Shown here one piece after another: positions 9,494 to 18,203 of a stretch of DNA of 46,859 nt (within the stretch, counting starts at the first letter, position 1; each line of letters opens with the position of its first letter). A model generated the notes under the pieces. It was given only the letters and a program-made list of their open reading frames with translations, was not told where the DNA came from and searched no databases. The stretch is from DSWT01 sp049975385 (GTDB lineage Bacteria; Chloroflexota; Anaerolineae; B4-G1; SLSP01). The position numbers and the translations under genes were made by a program. The DNA lies in NCBI GenBank assembly GCA_049975385.1, contig JBNGDO010000020.1, positions 1 through 46,859 of the forward strand. Direction: 5' to 3'.

Positions 9494-11269
9494 CTAACCT
9501 CCCACGTCCCAAATCCATCCGTGCAGCACGCGCCGGCGGCGGTCTGGATCCTCGGGCAGGGTCAGGGGGCGCCCACGTGCATCCACGACCAGTCCCACCA
9601 AGCCGCCAATGGCCTGCACCTTTCCACCGCGTCCAAAACCCAGGCCCACATCAAAACGCCGGTTGGGGCGTAGTTCCAGGGTGGCCTTTTGGCCCGGTAG
9701 CAGTGGCCAGATTTCGATGTCGCCGTAGCGCGCTTCGACGTTTAGCATACCGCCATCCTCGTACGTGATGCGCATCCGCATCACCACCTCATCCGGACGT
9801 GCCTTGCCCACGGGCGAGATGACGGTTCCCAAGGGGACGAGAGCGCCTGATCCGGATGCGCTCGCTTCCAGTGCTGAGGCAGCGGCCAACGGTTTCAGAC
9901 CAGCCACTGCTCCCAGTGCAGGTGCGGCGCGGTTGACGTCCAGCAGGAGGGTGGAAATACCGGTTGGCTGCAGACCGTCTAAAGTGATCAGCAATGCCTG
10001 CCCAGGACGTGGCATATGGACTAATCCACCGCCGGAGATAAGAATAGGATCGACCCCGGGCAACATGCCCGGCACAGTGTTGGCCTTACCTGCATCCCAG
10101 GTCGGGTGCGCCATGTCCAACGCTGAGCGCAGCATCTCCCGCACCACGGCCTGTTCCACCCACAATTCACGCGGGTCTTGTGGAACGGTCCACGGGCGTA
10201 ACTCGCGGTTATGCAACAATACCAATAATTCCTCTTCTTCCATCTCTTCGGGCAGCCATTGCAGCAACGATGCTGCGCCGTGCTCCTGGATCCACTCCAA
10301 TGGGCCGTAAGCGATCCCTTTGTCGTAAATCGTCACATAAGAGCGATCCTCGAAACTAGCGACCACCGTCGTTGTTGCCGCGCCCACATCGATACCCAAA
10401 ACGCCGCGATCAGCGCGTCCCTCACCGTTTCCTTCACGGTGAGAGAGGTAGCTCACGACGCGCGCGAAAGCGGTCGCCGTGGGCAAAAGCGGAAGGCGGC
10501 TCCAAGTGAGCAGGGTTTCCGCGCCAGGGGCTGTATTCATGTGTTCGTCGATGTAGAACTGCTCCAGCGCGCTCTGCGCCGGTCCCAGATGTTCGGTATC
10601 AGCCGTGGGATGGACGTTGTCTACGACTTCGACCTGCGTGATATCGCCCATCAGCTTAGTGATTTGTGAACGCAGTTCGGCGTTGCCAGCGTAGAGCACG
10701 ACTGGGCGCCGATCGCGTTCCAACATCGAAGCGGCCAACGCGATGGCGTCGGCCAACTCCATCACCGGGCGGCGTGCGCCGCCATCGACACCGCCTACGA
10801 GTAATACCACATCCGGGGAAATGTCGCGCACTGTACGGGACCACGTTGTCTGTGGGGAACTGAGGCTCCCCTCGCGCGATAGGATCGTCTTGATGGTGGT
10901 GTAGGTTCCGCTGGCAGCACGGCGCGCGCTTTCCAGGCTCATCTCCTGCACCAGACCAGCAATAACGAGGTTCAGGGGTTCGGGCGCGCTCAAAATAACC
11001 ACGAAGGCATCCACTCCCTCTAGGCCGTGTTGCGGTGTGATCAAGCGACCAGCGCCATACAGGGCGCGTCCCGTGATGTGCTCAAGCTCCTCGAGTGCGT
11101 TGACCACACCCACGCTCAGATCGTCCCAAGGCGGATTGACTGTCGTTAAGGTTTCTGCCTGCGCTACAAAGCGGTAGCGGCCCTCCACGCTTTCCAGGAG
11201 CAGCAATTTGGTGAAGACTGTGCCGCAATCTGCGACAAGGATCGATTCTATGGTGCGCTCTTCAGCCAT
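9494..11269 (-). CDS. GlmL/MutL-family ASKHA ATPase (glutamate mutase L-like)
   Basis: A 591-aa protein of the family annotated 'glutamate mutase L'. The ASKHA nucleotide-binding landmarks are present: DCGTVFTK at residues 14-21 (phosphate 1), GIDVGAATT at 292-300 (second phosphate loop) and ISGGG at 411-415 (adenosine loop). Characterised relatives sit beside B12-dependent glutamate mutase genes (glmS/glmE), but none is present here. It is longer than typical members because a beta-rich C-terminal part (about 480-591) is added, including GDIEIWPLLPGQKATLELRP. It starts at ATG 11269, three bases after the preceding stop. The likely role is an ATP-driven assembly or anchoring protein for the membrane proteins of this operon, in the way FtsA/PilM-type actin-like ATPases serve theirs. 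That role is inference; the family assignment is the firm part. Confidence 0.82.
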   Translation of the reverse strand: MAEERTIESILVADCGTVFTKLLLLESVEGRYRFVAQAETLTTVNPPWDDLSVGVVNALEELEHITGRALYGAGRLITPQHGLEGVDAFVVILSAPEPLNLVIAGLVQEMSLESARRAASGTYTTIKTILSREGSLSSPQTTWSRTVRDISPDVVLLVGGVDGGARRPVMELADAIALAASMLERDRRPVVLYAGNAELRSQITKLMGDITQVEVVDNVHPTADTEHLGPAQSALEQFYIDEHMNTAPGAETLLTWSRLPLLPTATAFARVVSYLSHREGNGEGRADRGVLGIDVGAATTTVVASFEDRSYVTIYDKGIAYGPLEWIQEHGAASLLQWLPEEMEEEELLVLLHNRELRPWTVPQDPRELWVEQAVVREMLRSALDMAHPTWDAGKANTVPGMLPGVDPILISGGGLVHMPRPGQALLITLDGLQPTGISTLLLDVNRAAPALGAVAGLKPLAAASALEASASGSGALVPLGTVISPVGKARPDEVVMRMRITYEDGGMLNVEARYGDIEIWPLLPGQKATLELRPNRRFDVGLGFGRGGKVQAIGGLVGLVVDARGRPLTLPEDPDRRRRVLHGWIWDVGG

Positions 11270-11272
11270 CCA

Positions 11273-11956
11273 TCAGCCCCCTATGAGAGAAAACGCTGCT
11301 CTGAGCAACGCCGACCACCGTTCAACCCACAGCGTCAATCCCGTTGTGATGGCGCCTGCAAAAGCTGCTGCCAGCGCGACAATGATGAAGAATTCGCCAA
11401 CGCGGCGCAACAGCGATGCCCGTTCGGCTGTCGTCGCCGTGATCTCGCCGTTCTTGCCGGTCGCGCGCGGGGAAAATACAAGCAACGCCGCAATTGTGCC
11501 GCCCAGCATCACAACACCCTGCACGAGTCCCCACGGCGGGTTATCTAGCGTCACCGCGGCACTGGTTGTCACAATTTGCGGGAACAATGTCCCAAGCAGT
11601 GCGCCACCAATGGCGACTCCCGCTCCTGTTCCAAGCAGATAGCCCATCGGGATATTGCCAAGCACAGATAGACGGCGCAACAATTTGGATGAGGAAAAGC
11701 TCTTGAAGAGCAGCAGGATGCCCAAAAAGATGGGGACGAAGTAGTAAATTTGCGTTACTAGCGTGGTTGCTTCGCGGGCTGCGAAAAGCCAATCGAGTAA
11801 TATCGTTTTCACAACAACGCCCATCACATAGCCTGTGCCGCTCCCCACCAGCAAGGCTAGCATCCATCGGTAGAGGACGTTGTCGCCAAGCAGATAGCTG
11901 AAGATGACCAACGTCACCGCCGCGCCCACAATCACGCCAACGAAGTCAATGCCCAT
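11273..11956 (-). CDS. Polytopic membrane protein of the GlmL operon
   Basis: A 227-aa protein with about six hydrophobic segments and short loops. Recognisable stretches include GVIVGAAVTLVIFSYLLGD at the N-terminus, VPIFLGILLLF, a glycine-rich LLGTGAGVAIGGALLGTLF helix, and a last helix near FIIVALAAAFAGAITT. A polar loop (about 165-190) carrying Arg/Lys probably faces the cytosol. I do not recognise a named family. The gene lies 4 bp after the zinc-ribbon gene and directly before the GlmL-like ATPase, in the position expected for a membrane partner of either. No catalytic motif is visible. Confidence 0.75.
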   Translation of the reverse strand: MGIDFVGVIVGAAVTLVIFSYLLGDNVLYRWMLALLVGSGTGYVMGVVVKTILLDWLFAAREATTLVTQIYYFVPIFLGILLLFKSFSSSKLLRRLSVLGNIPMGYLLGTGAGVAIGGALLGTLFPQIVTTSAAVTLDNPPWGLVQGVVMLGGTIAALLVFSPRATGKNGEITATTAERASLLRRVGEFFIIVALAAAFAGAITTGLTLWVERWSALLRAAFSLIGG

Positions 11957-11960
11957 GACG

Positions 11961-14900
11961 TTAAGAGGCCCCCTTCTTGCCCAAGGCTAAGTAGTAGAAT
12001 AGACCGAAGAGCAGCAAAGCTAATGCTGCCCAATGTGCCAACATCAGCGCGTCGAGTTGGCTGTCAAGGATGCTGCTTGTTAATCCCCGGAATTGCTGAT
12101 AGGCTGCCACATCTGGAAGTCCCGCCATCCACCCCGCTACCTGTGATGTTTCGAGGTAGGGCATTGCCAACGGCGCAGTCGCCGCGTTGACGCCTATAGC
12201 CATCGGGAGTACCTGTGTCGCGTTGTTCTGCTCTACCCACCAGCGCAGGCGCTCAGCGCGACCTGCCAGGAGAATGATTATTTTGGCCTCGGCCGGTTTG
12301 CTCAGGAATTGCGCTACCCCATTCGATGAACCAGGCAGGAAAGCGGTCTGCCCGTCCGGCAGGCGATTGGCGCGTGCTAGGGGTTTGAGCAAACTTTGGA
12401 TCAGACCCGTGCCTTCAGGCAAAGTGCTTACCATCATTACCTGTGCCTCTCGATCCGCGAGATGCTGCATCACCGCGTCGGCCAGGATCGTCATTTCACC
12501 TGCTTCTGCTGGGCCGTACTCTACGGCGACGATCACCGTGTCTCCCGGCTCCAGTGCGTCGATGGCTTTGCTGAAGTGCTCGATGTGCGGGCGGCTGATG
12601 GCCTGCGATAGCGGTATATCACTCCAAAGCAGACCGAGTACTGTCACGGCAAGCAGGATCACAGTTACGACCAGGCGCGTTGCCAATTGTCCCTTGCCCG
12701 AACGTGCACGGTGTTGCGCGACCGGGCGTTGTACGCTGCGAGGTTGTTCGAGCAGTTTTTGCCAGAGTTGTGCCTGGGCCACGATAGATTCCGGGATCGC
12801 TGGCAGCGGCGCGGGTTGGAAGTCCGCGGGCATATCCATCGTCGATCCACCCGGAATCACACCGCGTAAACCGGCCAGAGGGCCTTCTGTTTCCGCTGGC
12901 TCAAGAGGGCGTTGCTCACCTTCGGCGGAAGGCACTGGGCGCAACTGCTGCACCCAATCGGGAATTTCTGCACGGACCAGCCCGCCTTCTTCTGGAGATG
13001 GGACGTCAGCACCTGGCGCTGTTACTTCAGGCAGGGGGGGCAAAGGTCCAGTTCCCGGCGGGCGCAGGCCTTGCAGCCAACTCGGCACTTCGGCCCGCAC
13101 CAGGGATTCGTCCTCGGACATACGCTCGATGAATGCGGCCTCTTCTTCAACTGGACTCGGTGCAACAGCAGGAGACAGTCCCTTGAGCCAGTCCGGTATT
13201 TCGGCCCCTTCGGGCACCGGTTCTTCGTATTCTTCCTCCGACGCACCAGAGGCCGCCTCACCGGGGGTGAAAGTGGGCTGCTCCGGTGTGAGCGCTAACT
13301 CTTCGTCTGTCGGCGCCACACCCTTGAGCCACTCTGGCGTGGGGGCAGGAGTGGGCGATGGTTCCTCAGGAACTGATTCGGTAAAGATGGAACTCTCTCC
13401 GGTTAGGGGGCTGGGTTGATCTTCTTCGGCGGACGGCCCTTCCGGTGCCAATCCTGAGAGCCAATCTGGTAAGTCCTCTGCAGTTTCGCCAGCTTTGGGC
13501 GCAGCCTCTTCGCCTTCTGAGGGTGTCTCCGGTTGTGCCGGGACGGGTTCTTCGGTCATGATGCCCGCAAGCCAATCTGGCACGCCTGTTTCAGGCGCAC
13601 CTGCCTCAGGCGCTGCTTCTTCCTCCGGCTCTGTGGTGAAGACATCGGCTAGCGCTTCGTCCTCTTCTTCGCTGTAAATTCCTGCGAGCCAATCCGGTAA
13701 GTCCTCTACGGCTTCACCCGCTTCGGGTTCAGCAGGCTCTTTAGCGGGCGCAGCAGCTTGTGGCTCGATCTCTTCTTCGTATATCCCCTGGAGCCAATCA
13801 GGTGTGTCTGTTTCAGGCACACCAGTCTCAGGCGCTACTTCCGGTTCCAGAACAGGCGAGGGGGCAGGAACAGCTTCTACCGCCGCACGCGCCGGTTCCT
13901 GAACTTCGACGGGCTCGGGGTGTGACGCAGCAGGTGTGCGCGGTGCAGCCGATACTGTGCCTGGTTCTACGCCCTTCATCAGCCAGGCAGGGAATTGACC
14001 TGCGCCGGGTTGCCCTCCCGCTTCCTGGCCCGGTGCGATTTCCTCGGCGTTCTTCGCCAGCCACTCGGGCAACGGCTGTGAGACCGGTGCTTCACCAGGT
14101 GGCGTTGGTACAGCGGTTGCAAGCAGCCAGTCGGGGAGTTCGGCGCGCGGTTCTGCGCCGAACTCAGGTGAACTGGGGGTAGTTTCGGCTGGCGTGATGG
14201 CTTCCCAGGCTGACGGGGGCGGCGCCATCTCGAAGGTTTCTTCCTCCGCTGCGGCGACGGGTTCTTCGGGTGTCAAATTGGAGAGCCAGTCTGGCAATTC
14301 TTCCAGGGCCGGTTCTTCCTCCGCCGGCGCAGTGTCGGGTTCTTCGGGCGTCAAGTCGGAGAGCCAATCCGGTAATTCTTCCAGGGCCGCTTCTTCCTCC
14401 GCTGGCTCTATCTTTTCCTCGGCGACTGCGGCAGGCTCATCTTCGAGCAGACCTGCAAGCCAATCTGGGGTTTCCTCGGCAGTGGTTTCTTCAGGAACAG
14501 CCGCCTCCGGCGCAGAGGTATCGCCCGCCAGTTCGGAAAACCAATCGGGTAGTTCGGAAAATGCAGTTTCCTCTTCCGGGGCAGATTCCTCTACGGAGAA
14601 GGTGTCTGGCGTCTCATCAGTGACGCTACCGGCAGTTTCACCCGCGAGGTCAGAGAGCCAATCTGGGAACTCATCCGCCGGTGTTGGTTCTATTGCCCCT
14701 GGCGCTTCTTCCGGTTTCCCGAGTGATGGTTCCGTCAATTCTACCAGCCAATCTGGTAGTTCCTCTGGTTCAAGCATGCCTTCTCTGGCCGTTGGCAATG
14801 TGGGGAGCGAGATGCCTTTCACGCCAGCGGGTGCTTCTTCTGCTGGTTTGGCGGGCTCTTCGGGTAATTGTATTTCGGCGGAAAGCAAGCGCGTATTGCA

Positions 14901-15056
14901 CTGGCTACAGAAGACATTGCCGATCGGGTTCATCGTACCGCACTCGGGGCACCGAATGCGCGTTTGCGGTAACGTCGCGCCGCATTCGCTACAAAAGCGG
15001 CTGCTATCCTGATTCATCTTTCCACATTTAGGACAACGGACCATATTCACACTCAC
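11961..15056 (-). CDS. Double-zinc-ribbon membrane protein with ~17 PDWL repeats
   Basis: A 1031-aa protein built in four parts. Residues 1-58 hold two zinc ribbons: C8/C11/C22/C25 and C36/C39/C50/C53. Residues ~90-780 are acidic, Pro/Glu/Ala-rich and probably disordered, and contain about 17 copies of a short motif of the form (L/T/I/V)-P-D-W-(L/F)-x-x-(L/I). A transmembrane helix follows at ~794-811. Then comes a ~190-residue folded domain, probably outside the membrane, and a last helix at ~1004-1024. The start is GTG 15056, overlapping the preceding stop as GTGA; GTG 15050 or ATG 15044 are alternatives and would keep the ribbons. Base composition follows the neighbours apart from the codon bias of the repeats. 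The regular Trp motifs look like docking sites that could gather several copies of one partner. No known function. Confidence 0.85.
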   Translation of the reverse strand: MSVNMVRCPKCGKMNQDSSRFCSECGATLPQTRIRCPECGTMNPIGNVFCSQCNTRLLSAEIQLPEEPAKPAEEAPAGVKGISLPTLPTAREGMLEPEELPDWLVELTEPSLGKPEEAPGAIEPTPADEFPDWLSDLAGETAGSVTDETPDTFSVEESAPEEETAFSELPDWFSELAGDTSAPEAAVPEETTAEETPDWLAGLLEDEPAAVAEEKIEPAEEEAALEELPDWLSDLTPEEPDTAPAEEEPALEELPDWLSNLTPEEPVAAAEEETFEMAPPPSAWEAITPAETTPSSPEFGAEPRAELPDWLLATAVPTPPGEAPVSQPLPEWLAKNAEEIAPGQEAGGQPGAGQFPAWLMKGVEPGTVSAAPRTPAASHPEPVEVQEPARAAVEAVPAPSPVLEPEVAPETGVPETDTPDWLQGIYEEEIEPQAAAPAKEPAEPEAGEAVEDLPDWLAGIYSEEEDEALADVFTTEPEEEAAPEAGAPETGVPDWLAGIMTEEPVPAQPETPSEGEEAAPKAGETAEDLPDWLSGLAPEGPSAEEDQPSPLTGESSIFTESVPEEPSPTPAPTPEWLKGVAPTDEELALTPEQPTFTPGEAASGASEEEYEEPVPEGAEIPDWLKGLSPAVAPSPVEEEAAFIERMSEDESLVRAEVPSWLQGLRPPGTGPLPPLPEVTAPGADVPSPEEGGLVRAEIPDWVQQLRPVPSAEGEQRPLEPAETEGPLAGLRGVIPGGSTMDMPADFQPAPLPAIPESIVAQAQLWQKLLEQPRSVQRPVAQHRARSGKGQLATRLVVTVILLAVTVLGLLWSDIPLSQAISRPHIEHFSKAIDALEPGDTVIVAVEYGPAEAGEMTILADAVMQHLADREAQVMMVSTLPEGTGLIQSLLKPLARANRLPDGQTAFLPGSSNGVAQFLSKPAEAKIIILLAGRAERLRWWVEQNNATQVLPMAIGVNAATAPLAMPYLETSQVAGWMAGLPDVAAYQQFRGLTSSILDSQLDALMLAHWAALALLLFGLFYYLALGKKGAS

Positions 15057-15670
15057 TCATCGCTGTGCGGCCGGTCAATGCCTAAGAGAATCCGTAGGCC
15101 GGTCAATGTGACGCCCAGGGCGACGCCCATCACGAGGCCGCGCATTCCGGCTGTCGCCAGGGTGTCGACGCCTTCCCGGAGCACGCTGAGAACGTTTGGA
15201 TACACACTGTAAGCGACGGTCGTCAGCAGGATGATGCCCGCCGCGATTATGAAGATGATCGCGCCGGCCGTGCGCCGCGCGCGTAGAATACGCATCCCTG
15301 CCACAATCAATGTCACTGCGGTCAGTGCCAGAAGTGCGGATTCGCCAGGAATCAACACGGCGTTGAGCACTTGCTGCGTCAAAACCCCTTCGATGCCTTG
15401 CACGAGTACCAATATCAGCGTACCGAGCGCTGATAGGACGACCAGTAGACTGGTGAATTTCTTTTTCCGGGCGCCGGTCAGTCGCAGAAGGTGGACGCGC
15501 AGCAGGTTCAAGTAAGCGACGATCAGTGCGAAGGCGGACAAGATCGTAGCCCAACGTAGCAAAATCACATCGCGCAGCGTTACAAGGAAGTCCAGCGGCA
15601 AAAGGTAGCCAAACAGAACAAGGATCCCTACCAGCATCGCTATGATTGTCGGGAGAAAGCGTTTGAACAT
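15053..15670 (-). CDS. Polytopic membrane protein of the GlmL operon
   Basis: A 205-aa protein with about six predicted transmembrane helices, beginning FLPTIIAMLVGILVLFGYLL. A basic cytosolic loop around residue 70 (GARKKKF) and another around residue 128 (RARR) set a likely topology. The C-terminus, IDRPHSDE, is polar. No enzymatic motif or named family is recognised. Its stop overlaps the start of the zinc-ribbon gene by 4 bp, and a GGAGG ribosome site precedes its ATG at 15670 inside the end of the upstream gene, so translation is coupled on both sides. Confidence 0.75.
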   Translation of the reverse strand: MFKRFLPTIIAMLVGILVLFGYLLPLDFLVTLRDVILLRWATILSAFALIVAYLNLLRVHLLRLTGARKKKFTSLLVVLSALGTLILVLVQGIEGVLTQQVLNAVLIPGESALLALTAVTLIVAGMRILRARRTAGAIIFIIAAGIILLTTVAYSVYPNVLSVLREGVDTLATAGMRGLVMGVALGVTLTGLRILLGIDRPHSDE

Positions 15671-16438
15671 CTAGCCTCCTCCTAACCCAGCAAGCGAGAG
15701 CAGAGCCCCGCCGAGAATGCCGACAATTACCAGCCAGCGCAACACATTCTGCGCCCGTAGGCTGGCTGACCCTGCGGAACTTTGCGACACTGCCGCGCTG
15801 CCGGCAAACATATCCTCACCTATCACCAACTGCTCATAGTCCATGGCCGGATATAACGCGCCTAGACCTTGGGGCGATGTCGTCCCACCGGATGATTGGA
15901 TGCTGCGCTTTTCGGCGGCGGTCGTCAGCAGGGTGGCTTCTTGGGTGAAAGCTCCCAAGAGGATATTTGAGCCGATGCCACCGTCGGAAATATACGTCGC
16001 CGCCGTCGCTGCGTAGGTGATGGGGGAAGTTGCCGTGAACTGCACAGCCACCGATCTGTAGCGATCGGCGCTACCAAGGCGCGTATAAGCGCGCCGCATC
16101 CAGTCACCCGCCAGCAGGTAGAGTGTCGGATCACTGGTGGTGATGAGCGGAGGGGTGTCGTAGACTGCCGACAAGTCGATCAATGCGCTCAGCCCTTGCA
16201 GCGCTGCCACGGACGTCATTGCGTCCTCGCCGATAAGGCTGCCGTTGCCTAGCGCAACGTGGATGGACGCACCTTCTTCGGCCACGCGCCCGACCTCGTC
16301 GGTCAGATAGGGGAAGACTGGAATCGAGCGCGTTGGCGGTGACTGGTTACGATAGCGCATCCCGTAGATCGCAAAGGCAACCGCCGCCACCAGGACAACC
16401 CCCAGGGCCATCAACTGCATCAGGGTCTGGTTTATCAT
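15671..16438 (-). CDS. Membrane-anchored protein, possibly DUF6754 type
   Basis: A 255-aa protein with one hydrophobic helix at each end (about 8-28 and 232-250) and a ~200-residue folded region between them. The region has Ser/Thr/Ala-rich segments such as EVGRVAEEGASIHVALGNGS and ITYAATAATYISDGGIG. It resembles an uncharacterised membrane family that I think is catalogued as DUF6754, though I cannot verify that by eye. The gene starts one base after the stop of the short first gene and ends one base before the next start. The layout matches that of the zinc-ribbon protein's C-terminal part: helix, folded domain, helix. The two might belong to the same assembly. Confidence 0.72.
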   Translation of the reverse strand: MINQTLMQLMALGVVLVAAVAFAIYGMRYRNQSPPTRSIPVFPYLTDEVGRVAEEGASIHVALGNGSLIGEDAMTSVAALQGLSALIDLSAVYDTPPLITTSDPTLYLLAGDWMRRAYTRLGSADRYRSVAVQFTATSPITYAATAATYISDGGIGSNILLGAFTQEATLLTTAAEKRSIQSSGGTTSPQGLGALYPAMDYEQLVIGEDMFAGSAAVSQSSAGSASLRAQNVLRWLVIVGILGGALLSLAGLGGG

Positions 16439-16687
16439 CTACTGCACCTCACCCGCGCGTAAGTTGTCTTCAAGCTGGCGCAGCGTTTCCGGTTGTTCCA
16501 GCGCTTCGGCGAACGGCGCAAGGCTTTCGCCGAAAAAGGGGGCCAACATCCACAGCATCTGCCCACCCACAAATCCCCACATCTGAAGCACGTTCAGGAA
16601 CGGGAGCGCCACGTCTGCGAGGCCACGCTCTCGAATAGCGGTCGCCCACCGCGCGATCTTTTCTGGGGGGATATGTTCATACTCCAT
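16439..16687 (-). CDS. Small protein of unknown function, first gene of the GlmL operon
   Basis: 82 aa from ATG 16687, chosen because GGAAGGAATAC sits just upstream; an in-frame ATG ten codons earlier has no ribosome site. The N-terminal third is helical and charged (IPPEKIARWATAIRERG). The middle is hydrophobic (FLNVLQMWGFVGGQMLWM) and may insert in or lie along the membrane. The C-terminus is acidic. It opens the seven-gene operon, under the candidate promoter at 16768-16796. No homologous family is recognised. Confidence 0.65.
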   Translation of the reverse strand: MEYEHIPPEKIARWATAIRERGLADVALPFLNVLQMWGFVGGQMLWMLAPFFGESLAPFAEALEQPETLRQLEDNLRAGEVQ

Positions 16688-16767
16688 TGAGTATTCCTTC
16701 CACAATTTTTGCTTCACGACACGCGCCGCGCCCTGTCAATAACTAATATTAGATTTTAGATAAAGTT

Positions 16768-16796
16768 ATTGTATCACAACGCAGAAGGATGTGCAA
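16768..16796 (-). promoter_or_regulatory. Candidate promoter of the minus-strand GlmL operon
   Basis: On the minus strand: TTGCAC (16791-16796), a 17-base spacer, then TACAAT (16768-16773) preceded by TG plus one base, i.e. an extended -10. An 8-bp inverted repeat, CAATAACT/AGTTATTG (16737-16744 and 16764-16771), overlaps the -10 and could be an operator. The -35 matches consensus only partly. Confidence 0.5.
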
Positions 16797-16857
16797 ATAG
16801 GTTTTATGTCACGCAAAATGTTACCAAATCAGTACAATTGGCTCGAAAAACTGGAGG

Positions 16858-16885
16858 TTGCCGTTCGCCATACGGCGGTTATACT
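16858..16885 (+). promoter_or_regulatory. Candidate promoter for the lipoprotein gene, leaderless layout
   Basis: TTGCCG (16858-16863), 16 bases, then TATACT (16880-16885). The lipoprotein ATG is at 16893, seven bases after the -10, so transcription would begin at or next to the start codon. No ribosome site is visible, which fits a leaderless message. Confidence 0.4.
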
Positions 16886-16892
16886 AGAGCCT

Positions 16893-18203
16893 ATGTGGCG
16901 GCGATGGGCTTTGATCCTGGGAACGATGAGCATCCTGCTCGGATGCGGTCGTTCGGCGTCTTCCGTGCCTTCTACGATCCCGGAGTGGGCGCCACTGCAT
17001 ACGCCCACGACTATCCCGGCGATGGTGGTTGAGCAGCTTTCTCCCACGCCCTTTGTCGATCCATGCCCGGCGCGGTGCGAGGTCGCGTTCCCGGAGCGCC
17101 CAGAAAACTTCGACGACTACGCTGAGACATTGCGCATTTACCTGGCCGATGGCGGTGACCCAAAGCGCATCCCCGCGCTGCTCAGTCGTTGGGAAGCCAG
17201 GGCCACAACTGGTGAAACGCTTGTCCGCGCCGATCTCGACGGCAACGGGATCGCGGATAGCATCGTCGCTTTCATCAATCCCACGAGTCAGACACCTGAG
17301 GCGGAGCTTCAGCCACCCGAAGGGATGCTGGCCATCTACACCTGCCGTGAGGGAACGATGCGCTCGCTTTACACCTACGCGCCCGGTGCGTGGTTTGGTC
17401 TCAACCTCGTTGGCGCGGAGGATGTGACCCAAGATGGGCCGGCGGACTTGGTCTTCATCGAAGTCGCGTGTGGCGCTCAGACATGCTGGCACACGCTGCA
17501 CGTTTGGTCTTGGGTGGGCCGGGATTTTCAGGAGCGCGTTGGGGGTACCTTCACGTTCACTGATGCCACCTTTGCGTTGCAGGACGGGCAGATTTTCGCC
17601 GGAATCGGCGGAGCTGGTTCTGACGACGCTGGTCCGCAGCGCCCGGTAACCACGACACTCGCCTGGGCTGGCGATCCCACAGGTGTGGCTAAGCCTGTGG
17701 GCGCACTCACTGTAACAGCGACCATCGCAGGGCCAGCGATCTATCGCTATCATGTCTTCCGTGACGGTGACGAAGCGTTGTTCGCCGGGCGTTACGCGTA
17801 CGCACTTGACGCTTATCTGCGCGCATATAACGACAAAGCGTTGAAAGCCTGGGCCGTGACTATCAGCCGCGATGAAGAAGAGCATTGGTTCGCAGCCCTC
17901 GCTGACTGGCGGTTGCTGCTGCTCGAACTCCAGTTGGAGAATGTGCCGAACGCCCAGACCTATTACGAGCGCCTGGTGGACGACTTCCCACCGGCGACCG
18001 CAGGACATGCCGTCGCTGCGATAGCACAGCGTTTTTGGGATAGTTACATTATCCATGGCGATATGGCACTCGCCTGTGCCGAGGCGGTCCGTGCGCCTGA
18101 TGCCCTGGACGTGTTGGATTTCCTCAATAGCTTCGGTTACGCCAATCCGACGTATACTTGGGGCGATTTGTGTCCATTCACAACAGAAGAAATCAGCGAT
18201 TAG
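16893..18203 (+). CDS. Predicted lipoprotein with FG-GAP-like and helical-repeat regions
   Basis: 436 aa from ATG 16893. This start gives a textbook lipoprotein signal, MWRRWALILGTMSILLGC, with Cys18 as the lipidated residue; longer in-frame starts bury it. Residues ~20-60 are a Ser/Thr/Pro-rich spacer. The middle contains ADLDGNGIADSIVAFI, typical of FG-GAP/VCBS-like extracellular repeats with Asp/Asn/Gly turns. The C-terminal third (AYALDAYLRAYN, WRLLLLELQLENVPNAQTYYERLVDDFP) looks like TPR helices. It is divergent from the GlmL operon and 206 bp from that operon's first start. It should sit on the outer face of the membrane. Function is unknown; a role beside the divergent membrane operon is possible but only positional. 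Confidence 0.78.
   Translation: MWRRWALILGTMSILLGCGRSASSVPSTIPEWAPLHTPTTIPAMVVEQLSPTPFVDPCPARCEVAFPERPENFDDYAETLRIYLADGGDPKRIPALLSRWEARATTGETLVRADLDGNGIADSIVAFINPTSQTPEAELQPPEGMLAIYTCREGTMRSLYTYAPGAWFGLNLVGAEDVTQDGPADLVFIEVACGAQTCWHTLHVWSWVGRDFQERVGGTFTFTDATFALQDGQIFAGIGGAGSDDAGPQRPVTTTLAWAGDPTGVAKPVGALTVTATIAGPAIYRYHVFRDGDEALFAGRYAYALDAYLRAYNDKALKAWAVTISRDEEEHWFAALADWRLLLLELQLENVPNAQTYYERLVDDFPPATAGHAVAAIAQRFWDSYIIHGDMALACAEAVRAPDALDVLDFLNSFGYANPTYTWGDLCPFTTEEISD

Noticed and set aside
12187..13419. A 410-codon plus-strand frame opposite the zinc-ribbon gene
   Set aside because: Ser/Gly-rich antisense image of the PDWL low-complexity region.
8440..16687. Type IV pilus PilM/N/O-like operon
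   Set aside because: An ASKHA ATPase with membrane proteins suggested it, but there is no pilin, prepilin signal, secretin or PilB/T-type ATPase, and the ATPase matches GlmL better.
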